Shown one piece after another: positions 4,566 through 9,774 of a stretch of DNA of 9,774 nt; positions within the stretch are counted from its first letter, which is position 1, and every line of letters begins with the position of its first letter. Source of the stretch: Acidobacteriota bacterium. GTDB lineage: Bacteria > Acidobacteriota > Terriglobia > Terriglobales > Acidobacteriaceae. The position numbers were made by a program, and so were the translations under genes. The stretch covers positions 1 through 9,774 of the forward strand of contig JAJXXG010001134.1 in the NCBI GenBank assembly GCA_021781255.1. Direction: 5' to 3'. Under the pieces are notes generated by a model. The model had not been told where the DNA came from. It did no database searches and worked only from the letters and a program-made list of their open reading frames with translations.

Positions 4566-5720
4566 CTATGTATTCGTGTCTTCCGCTTCGCCCAGAATCA
4601 GCTTGAGTGTCATCTGCTTGCGGCCGCGCAGGACGGAAACGCTGATCGTGTCTCCGGCCTGATGCTTGTCCATGATGGCGCTGATGTCCTGCGGGTCCGT
4701 CACCTGCTGCCCGTCGATGGCCACAATCAGGTCGCCGCCCAGCATGATCGGCGTATTGCCCACGTAGGCCTGCTCGTTGCCGCCGCGCAACCCCGCCCGC
4801 TCCGCCGCGCCGCCGGGAACCACCCGCTGAATCAGCACGCCATAGTCAGCCGCCAGCCCCATCTGCTCGGCAAGGTCCGGCCCAATGGCATAGGAAACAA
4901 TCCCCAGCGAAGGCCGTCGCACCCGTCCATAGCGCGTCAGGTCGCCCAGCACCGCCTTCGCCGTGTTAATGGGGATGGCGAAGCCGATGCCCGAGCTCTG
5001 GTCCGCGCCGTTCGACGCAATCATCGTGTTGATGCCGATCACGTCCCCGCGCGAGTTCAGCAGCGGCCCGCCGGAGTTGCCGGGGTTGATCGCCGCGTCC
5101 GTCTGGATCGCGTCCTCAATCGGCGCTCCGTCTGCGTTGCGAATCGAGCGGATGCTGCTGATGATGCCGTGCGTCATCGTCCCCGCCAGGCCAAAGGGAT
5201 TCCCGATCGCGTATACCTCCTGCCCCACGGCTAGGCCAGCCGAGTCCGACAGCGTCACCGGCTGCAGGTTCGGCGCGTCAATCTGCAACAGGGCCAAATC
5301 ATGCACGCGGTCCGTGCCAATCACGCGCGCCGAGTAGCTGAGCTTGTTGCTCAACTGCACCTTAATGCCGCGATTGGCTCCCTCGATCACGTGGTAGTTC
5401 GTCAGCACGTGCCCGGCTTTGTCCAGGATGAATCCCGAGCCCTGCCCCTGCTGCGGCACCGCGCCGTAGAAAAAATTGAAGACCAGCGTCGTCGAAGTGA
5501 TGTTCACCACCGACGGCGTCACTTTCTTGTAGACGGCGATGTTGTTCTGCTCCTGCGTGTTGTAGGCGGGCGCAGCCTCAGCCTCGGTCAGCGCCAGCGG
5601 CGAGCTGGAGCCGCGCGCGTCGAGCAGGGAAAAGTTGCCCAGCCGCCCGGGAAGATGCGTTGTGACATACCAGAATCCACCCACCAGCACGAGAACAAGG
5701 AATAACCGGCGCAGTTTCAT
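4566..5720 (-). CDS. HtrA/DegS-like membrane-anchored serine protease with one PDZ domain
   Basis: This trypsin-like protease (384 aa) acts in the cell envelope, where the family degrades or cleaves misfolded or regulatory proteins. Residues 4-20 are a hydrophobic segment after MKLRR without a clear cleavage site, so it is probably a signal anchor. The protease domain (about 60-265) has the full triad: His110 in TNYHVIEGA, Asp141 in VHDLALLQ and Ser216 in NPGNSGGPL. GQGSGFILD (92-100) and GIGFAIP (244-250) are further hallmarks. One PDZ domain follows (about 270-378) with GVLIQRVVPGGAAERAGL and GGDLIVAIDGQQV. A single PDZ and an anchor resemble DegS or HhoB rather than two-PDZ DegP, but orthology cannot be claimed, so no symbol is given. 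It lies 84 nt after coaE, perhaps with its own promoter. The start is an ATG with only a weak ribosome site (AGGTCAGG). Confidence 0.95.
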   Translation of the reverse strand: MKLRRLFLVLVLVGGFWYVTTHLPGRLGNFSLLDARGSSSPLALTEAEAAPAYNTQEQNNIAVYKKVTPSVVNITSTTLVFNFFYGAVPQQGQGSGFILDKAGHVLTNYHVIEGANRGIKVQLSNKLSYSARVIGTDRVHDLALLQIDAPNLQPVTLSDSAGLAVGQEVYAIGNPFGLAGTMTHGIISSIRSIRNADGAPIEDAIQTDAAINPGNSGGPLLNSRGDVIGINTMIASNGADQSSGIGFAIPINTAKAVLGDLTRYGRVRRPSLGIVSYAIGPDLAEQMGLAADYGVLIQRVVPGGAAERAGLRGGNEQAYVGNTPIMLGGDLIVAIDGQQVTDPQDISAIMDKHQAGDTISVSVLRGRKQMTLKLILGEAEDTNT

Positions 5721-5780
5721 GTGTGCCTGACCTGAAGACCTTTCTCTATTAAAGATGCAGTTTCGCTGCCTTGCGGTTCG

Positions 5781-5796
5781 CGGGCAATCAAGCCCG
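5781..5796 (-). other. Short stem in the coaE-protease gap
   Basis: In the 84-nt gap, CGGGC (5781-5785) and GCCCG (5792-5796) pair around six bases. It is 8 nt past the coaE stop on the - strand and has no U run after it. It may be a weak terminator or an mRNA 3' stem for coaE. A TTTAAT on the - strand (5753-5748) could be a -10 for the protease, but it lacks a partner -35. Confidence 0.25.
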
Positions 5797-5804
5797 ACTG
5801 CTCG

Positions 5805-6500
5805 TTATTCTAGAAACTCATCCTGCAGCAGTTTGTTGCTCTCCGCCCTGAGCCGCCGCCACAGGTCTTCCACCTGCGCGCGCAGCGAGGCCATATCCCC
5901 CGTATTTTCCAGCACATAATCGGCGCGGGCCGCCTTCACTTCGTCGGGAACCTGGTGCGCCAGCCGGGCGCGCGCATCGGCTTTGGCCTTGTCATGCTCT
6001 ACGCCGCTCAGGCCCAGCCGGTTCACATAGCGGGCAATCTTTATCTCATCTGGCGCGGTCACAACCACCACGCGGTCAATGCGCCGCCGCCAGTCCGCGA
6101 GAATGTTGTCCCGCTCGCCGCGTGCCCGCGCGTCGCGCTCCACTTCAAAGATCAGCGCCGATACCACCACCGCCACTGCCCCAGGATCGCGCGCAAACAC
6201 GCCTTCCATCCAGCGCCGCTGCGCTTCAATCACCGCCGGATGCACAAGGCTGTTCAGCTCGTGCAGCCGGCCGCCCGCGAAAGCCATCTGCGCCAGCCGC
6301 GCCCGGTCCAGGCGCCCATCTGGCCGCGCGACTTCCGGGCCAAACACGCGCAGGATTTCCTGATACACCGGCTGACCCGGCTCCATCAGCGCGCGCCCCA
6401 GGTCGTCGGACTCGCTGACCTCCGCGCCCAACTCGCGCAGAATCTGTGCAACGGTGCTCTTGCCGCTGCCCAGGCCGCCTGTCAGCCCAACGCGCAGCAT
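5805..6500 (-). CDS. coaE: Dephospho-CoA kinase
   Basis: This cytoplasmic enzyme carries out the last step of coenzyme A synthesis, the ATP-dependent phosphorylation of the 3'-hydroxyl of dephospho-CoA. The 231-residue protein starts at the P-loop TGGLGSGKST (residues 7-16). The conserved aspartate of the DAD motif is in SESDDLGRAL (Asp33). LVHPAVI and the VVVVTAPDEIKIARYVNR lid and adenine region follow, then the late motif ADYVLENTGD before a C-terminal helix. It is slightly longer than the usual 200-210 residues because of a charged insert (around RDARARGERDN) and a C-terminal tail. The start lies 3 nt after the folD stop, so the two are co-transcribed and probably translationally coupled. 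Co-transcription with folD has no obvious metabolic logic beyond both being constant cofactor needs. Confidence 0.96.
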   Translation of the reverse strand: MLRVGLTGGLGSGKSTVAQILRELGAEVSESDDLGRALMEPGQPVYQEILRVFGPEVARPDGRLDRARLAQMAFAGGRLHELNSLVHPAVIEAQRRWMEGVFARDPGAVAVVVSALIFEVERDARARGERDNILADWRRRIDRVVVVTAPDEIKIARYVNRLGLSGVEHDKAKADARARLAHQVPDEVKAARADYVLENTGDMASLRAQVEDLWRRLRAESNKLLQDEFLE

Positions 6501-6503
6501 CGC

Positions 6504-7418
6504 TTAAAGCCCCCGCCTCATCCGGGCCGCGCGCACGGTGTTCGCCATCAGCATCGCAATGGTCAGCGGACCCACGCCGCCCGGCACCGGCGTATATGCG
6601 CCGGAAACTTCAAAAGCCTTGGGATGCACGTCGCCCACAATCGTGGAACCGCGCCTGGCAAAGGTCGCCTCGCGTTTGGCGTCTCCGGCAAAGTAGCGGT
6701 CAAACTCCTCGCGCGTGGTCAGCCGGTTGATGCCCACGTCGATAATCGTTGCGCCGGGCTTCACCATATCCGGCGTGATAAAGCCGGGACGCCCAATCGC
6801 CGCAACCAGAATGTCCGCCTGCCGCGTAATTGCCCCCAGGTCGCGCGTCTTTGAGTGGCAGATGGTCACAGTGGCGTTCTGGTGCAGCAGCAGCATGGCC
6901 GCCGGTTTGCCTACAATGTCGCTGCGGCCCACCACCACGGCGTGCTGGCCGCTGATGGGAATCGAGCTGCGCCTGAGAATTTCAATCACGCCCGCCGGCG
7001 TGCACGGCGCCAGAGCCGGCCGGCCCGCCTGCAAACGGCCCGCATTCACCGGGTGAAATCCATCCACGTCCTTGGCCGGATCGACCGCGTCGAGCAGTGC
7101 TTTCGTGTCCACCTGCCCCGGCAGCGGCAACTGAATCAGAATGCCGTCGATGTCCTCGCGGCCATTCAGCTTGGCCACCAGATCGAGCATTTCTTCTGTC
7201 GTCACGGTATCAGCGGGCGTGATCAATTCGCTGCAGAGGCCCAGGTCGGCGCAGGTCTGCACCTTGCTGCGCACGTAGATCTCCGACGCAGCCACACTAC
7301 CCACCAGCACTGCCGCCAGCCCCGGCCGGATGTCCTGCGCCGCCAGCGCGCGAACCTCCTCGGCCACTTCCAGCTTGATTGCCGCGGCAATGGCTACGCC
7401 ATCAAGAATTCTTGACAT
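6504..7418 (-). CDS. folD: Bifunctional methylene-THF dehydrogenase / methenyl-THF cyclohydrolase
   Basis: FolD interconverts 5,10-methylene-, 5,10-methenyl- and 10-formyl-tetrahydrofolate, supplying the formyl donor that PurN uses. The protein (304 aa) has ASEIYVRSKVQTC with Tyr48 and catalytic Lys52, ILIQLPLPGQ with Gln96, and DPAKDVDGFHPVNAGRL with Asp119. The NADP-binding Rossmann part follows: VVVGRSDIVGKPAAMLLL, CHSKT, VDVGINRL and GDVHP, ending in TPVPGGVGPLTIAML. All are diagnostic and intact. I chose the ATG at 7418 because GGAG (7430-7427 on this strand) precedes it by eight bases; a GTG three codons upstream overlaps that ribosome site. It heads the - strand group and is divergent from the receptor phosphatase gene. 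Confidence 0.97.
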   Translation of the reverse strand: MSRILDGVAIAAAIKLEVAEEVRALAAQDIRPGLAAVLVGSVAASEIYVRSKVQTCADLGLCSELITPADTVTTEEMLDLVAKLNGREDIDGILIQLPLPGQVDTKALLDAVDPAKDVDGFHPVNAGRLQAGRPALAPCTPAGVIEILRRSSIPISGQHAVVVGRSDIVGKPAAMLLLHQNATVTICHSKTRDLGAITRQADILVAAIGRPGFITPDMVKPGATIIDVGINRLTTREEFDRYFAGDAKREATFARRGSTIVGDVHPKAFEVSGAYTPVPGGVGPLTIAMLMANTVRAARMRRGL

Positions 7419-7463
7419 CTCAAACACTCCAAAGACTCATCCTATCGCTTCGCCACCAGATAA

Positions 7464-7480
7464 GCGGGCAAAGTGCCCGC
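7464..7480. promoter_or_regulatory. Inverted repeat in the folD/phosphatase divergent spacer
   Basis: GCGGGC (7464-7469) and GCCCGC (7475-7480) form a perfect inverted repeat around AAAGT in the 125-nt spacer between the two divergent starts. A regulator bound here could act on both genes, though the site may equally be a chance GC palindrome. A TAGGAT on the - strand (7445-7440) is a weak -10 candidate for folD, and TATGCT (7532-7537) a weak one for the phosphatase. Confidence 0.25.
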
Positions 7481-7543
7481 AAAGCAGTGCAAAACACACA
7501 AAGTTCTTCCCCGACAATGGCACTTTCGCGCTATGCTTGCGTC

Positions 7544-9604
7544 ATGCTTCCCCGCAGATTGCGCTACCCCGTCGTGGCAGTGCTGACGTTGCTCGTCAGC
7601 GGGACGGCTTTGTCTCGCGCGCAGGATCCAAAGCGAATGGCCGCGCCTCCGGCGCCCACGCTGGCGCTGAATGAGCTGGGCAGGGGAACGGCAGACCTGA
7701 GCGGCCCGTGGCAGTTTCATCTGGGCGACAACCTGGAATGGGCTCTGCCCGGCTACGACGACAAGCGCTGGGACCAGCTCACCGCGGACAAACCCTGGGG
7801 TCTGCAGGGACATGACAGCTACACCGGCTATGCCTGGTACCGCCGGCACATCACCGTCACCACGGCGCCGGGCGCTTCGCCGGACGTCGCCCTGCTGATT
7901 CCAGCCATCAACGATGTGTATGAGATCTATTGGAACGGCGAGCGCATCGGCCGCGAAGGCCGCATGCCGCCCCACTGGGTCGCCTACACCGGGTTACCGG
8001 CGCAGACCTATGGCCTGGGACAGGCGCGCTCCGGCGTCCTTGCCGTGCGCGTGTGGAAGCTGCCCCTGAGTTCGATCGATGACGGCACCTCCGGCGGATT
8101 CAACGGAATGCCGCTGATCGGCAGCCCGGACGCCATTGCCGCAGTCAGGGCCAGCATGGACTACGAGTGGCTGCGCTCGCAGCAGTTTCACTTTGCCTTG
8201 ACCTCGCTCTTTGCCCTGGTGGCCATGCTTGGCTTCTTCGCCTTCTGGCGCGACCGCAGCCAATGGCTGCTCTTCTGGACTGCCCTCTTCTCCAGCTGCC
8301 TGGTGCTGGAGCTGTTTCTCAATGGCCTCCGCCTGCACATGTCGTTCACTGCCATCTCTTTCTGGTACCAGACAGAGGTCTCCGTCCGCGAGATGTCACT
8401 GTGGTTTCTCCTCATGTGGATGCTGCAGCTGCAGGAAAACCGCAAACTCGTCGTGCTCACGCGCAAGGTGGCCCTCATCAGCGTCGCAGCCAGCATACTG
8501 GACGGCGCGATTTATATCCTGTATCCCTCGATTCTCTCCGCTTTCGCCCTGGAGGTCGCGGACGCTTTGCTGACGGCGGCGATCCTGTTCTTTGAGGCGT
8601 ATCCCATCATGCTGGTGTCCTACGCCTTCCTGCGCCACAAGAAGCTGGAGTCCTCGCGCTGGGCGGTGGCGGGTGTCGCGTTTGTGAACGGCATGGTCTA
8701 CTTTGTGCAGAACGTCTCGATCCAGGGCGTGCGCTACACCCACTGGAACTTCGCGGACGAGATCAGCAGACCGATGTTTACCGTTTCAGGCAGTGCGATG
8801 ACGCTGTCCCTGCTGCTGCGGACGCTGCTCTTTTTCTCCGTTCTCTATGCCGTGATTCGCGTGTACATCAACTCGCGCCAACGGACCAACACGCTTGAAA
8901 AGGAACTGCAAAACGCGCGCGAGTTGCAGCGCGTGCTCGTTCCCTCGTCGCTGCCCGTCGTTCCCGGATTCACCATCACCAGCGCCTATCGTCCCGCAGC
9001 AGAGGTGGGCGGCGACTTCTTCCAGGTGATGCCGCTGGAAAGCGGCTCCACGATTGTGCTGCTCGGCGATGTCAGCGGCAAGGGGCTGCGCGCGGCCATG
9101 GCGGTCTCGTTGATTATTGGCGCGGTGCGCGCCCTGGCAGAAGACCATCCCAGCCCGGCCCGCCTCCTGACCCAGCTCAATCGTCGCCTCTGCGGACACC
9201 TGCAGGGAGGCTTCGCCACCTGCGTGGTTCTCCGGCTCGATCCCAGCGGCGACTGCGCGCTGGCCAGCGCCGGCCACCCCGCGCCTTTCCTCAACGAGCG
9301 CGAGCTGGAACTGCCCGGCGCCTTGCCGCTGGGAATTACCCGCGAGGTTGAGTATGAGGAATCGGCCTTTATGCTGAAGACCGGCGATCACTTCTCCCTC
9401 TACACCGACGGCCTGCTTGAAGCCCGCAGCCCTTCAGGTGAGCTCTACAGCTTCGCGCGTCTGCAAAGGCTGTTCGCCAGCCACCCCAGCGCCGCTCAGG
9501 CCACGCAGGCGGCCGTCAACTTCGGCCAGGACGACGACATCACCGTGCTCACTCTCACGCGCATGGCGGTCAACGAGAGCATCCTTGAGTTGAGCCCCGC
9601 TTAG
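7544..9604 (+). CDS. Receptor-like SpoIIE/PP2C serine phosphatase with jelly-roll sensor and seven membrane segments
   Basis: This is a probable signal-transducing protein phosphatase of the PPM/SpoIIE (RsbU-like) family. In the 686-residue form, residues 1-26 are a signal peptide (MLPRRLRYPVV..., end near SRA-Q). Residues about 45-200 look like a galactose-binding or GH2-type jelly roll, rich in Trp and Tyr (DLSGPWQFHLGD, GYDDKRW, YAWYRRHI), lying outside the cytoplasm. About seven hydrophobic segments follow (roughly 215-235, 241-261, 280-297, 310-330, 338-362, 372-391, 419-441). Then come a coiled-coil linker (LEKELQNARELQRVLVPSSLP) and the phosphatase domain with EVGGDFF (Asp491), GDVSGKG (Asp509), SAGHP, YTDGLLEA (Asp622) and DDDITVL (Asp664-665). 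All metal ligands are present. The layout parallels 7TMR-DISM receptors. Partners (anti-sigma factor or antagonist) are not in the window. The start is uncertain: ATG at 7517 or 7544, neither with a ribosome site. I prefer 7544 because it gives a standard signal peptide. Confidence 0.9.
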   Translation: MLPRRLRYPVVAVLTLLVSGTALSRAQDPKRMAAPPAPTLALNELGRGTADLSGPWQFHLGDNLEWALPGYDDKRWDQLTADKPWGLQGHDSYTGYAWYRRHITVTTAPGASPDVALLIPAINDVYEIYWNGERIGREGRMPPHWVAYTGLPAQTYGLGQARSGVLAVRVWKLPLSSIDDGTSGGFNGMPLIGSPDAIAAVRASMDYEWLRSQQFHFALTSLFALVAMLGFFAFWRDRSQWLLFWTALFSSCLVLELFLNGLRLHMSFTAISFWYQTEVSVREMSLWFLLMWMLQLQENRKLVVLTRKVALISVAASILDGAIYILYPSILSAFALEVADALLTAAILFFEAYPIMLVSYAFLRHKKLESSRWAVAGVAFVNGMVYFVQNVSIQGVRYTHWNFADEISRPMFTVSGSAMTLSLLLRTLLFFSVLYAVIRVYINSRQRTNTLEKELQNARELQRVLVPSSLPVVPGFTITSAYRPAAEVGGDFFQVMPLESGSTIVLLGDVSGKGLRAAMAVSLIIGAVRALAEDHPSPARLLTQLNRRLCGHLQGGFATCVVLRLDPSGDCALASAGHPAPFLNERELELPGALPLGITREVEYEESAFMLKTGDHFSLYTDGLLEARSPSGELYSFARLQRLFASHPSAAQATQAAVNFGQDDDITVLTLTRMAVNESILELSPA

Positions 9605-9662
9605 ACGCAGGCTGAGCCGCGCTCCGGCGCTGGCAACCCAATTCCGAAGCAAGCCCATTCAC

Positions 9663-9703
9663 CGGCGAAGATTGCCGCAAACCGCGCGCCGCGCGCTTCG
9701 CCG
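9663..9703. other. 8-bp inverted repeat after the phosphatase gene
   Basis: CGGCGAAG (9663-9670) and CTTCGCCG (9696-9703) pair perfectly across a 25-nt loop that is itself full of GC palindromes. It starts 58 nt after the phosphatase stop. It may form the 3' hairpin of that mRNA, but there is no U run, so termination is uncertain. Confidence 0.3.
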
Positions 9704-9712
9704 CTGTGCGGA

Positions 9713-9734
9713 GTGTCACACCGCCGTGTGACAC
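9713..9734. promoter_or_regulatory. Operator-like 9-bp inverted repeat at the window edge
   Basis: GTGTCACAC (9713-9721) and GTGTGACAC (9726-9734) are perfect reverse complements with a four-base spacer (CGCC). The size and symmetry fit a dimeric helix-turn-helix repressor site, and no U run follows that would suggest a terminator. AATACT (9764-9769) is a weak -10 candidate 30 nt further on, so the site may control a gene starting just beyond the window. The regulator is unknown. Confidence 0.5.
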
Positions 9735-9774
9735 ATCGCACATACACTGCCGGTTTCGTTTTCAATACTTGAAT

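Noticed and set aside
5955..6854. 299-codon + strand frame across coaE and folD
   Set aside because: It spans two well-identified - strand genes and is His/Arg/Pro-rich without motifs, a typical shadow frame.
7379..7543. Upstream extension of the receptor phosphatase into the folD gene
   Set aside because: The frame is open by chance over the folD start on the opposite strand; the signal peptide and the family layout begin only at 7517-7544.

Overview
The window is GC-rich, with densely packed housekeeping genes on both strands, and contains no rRNA, tRNA, insertion sequence or CRISPR array. Gene content, codon bias and the style of the intergenic palindromes suggest an Acidobacteriota genome of the Terriglobia type. 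That assignment is pattern recognition from memory, not a database match.

Left part (1-2840, + strand): the 3' end of a c-di-GMP phosphodiesterase (EAL) fused to a C-terminal zinc-binding CZB domain is followed, after a spacer with an extended -10 promoter, by the purine genes purM and purN. These two make consecutive-pathway enzymes. They are separated by 184 nt that carry a perfect 10-bp hairpin. A 22-bp perfect palindrome overlaps the purN stop codon.

Middle part (2850-4550, + strand): a type II toxin-antitoxin pair (Phd/YefM-type antitoxin, VapC-type PIN toxin) has its own TATAAT box and an inverted repeat placed where an autoregulatory operator should be. Then come about 670 nt without a convincing gene. 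This stretch holds a candidate promoter followed by nested stems, a C12-T-C7 tract, and an AT-rich segment followed by stacked hairpins, and it leads into a 92-residue protein that I do not recognise. A 10-bp hairpin separates that gene from the convergent genes to its right.

Right part (4566-7418, - strand), in order of transcription: folD (one-carbon/folate metabolism), coaE (last step of CoA synthesis, 3 nt after folD) and an HtrA/DegS-like membrane-anchored serine protease with one PDZ domain, 84 nt after coaE. Diverging from folD, on the + strand (7544-9604), is a receptor-like phosphatase: signal peptide, extracytoplasmic jelly-roll-like domain, about seven membrane segments and a cytoplasmic SpoIIE/PP2C domain with all its metal-binding aspartates. 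The last 170 nt hold two inverted repeats. One looks like an operator for a gene just beyond the window.

The most unusual items are the EAL-CZB fusion (zinc linked to c-di-GMP turnover), the jelly-roll/7TM/SpoIIE receptor phosphatase, the structured gene-poor stretch at 3558-4225 with its unknown small protein, and the putative toxin-antitoxin operator.
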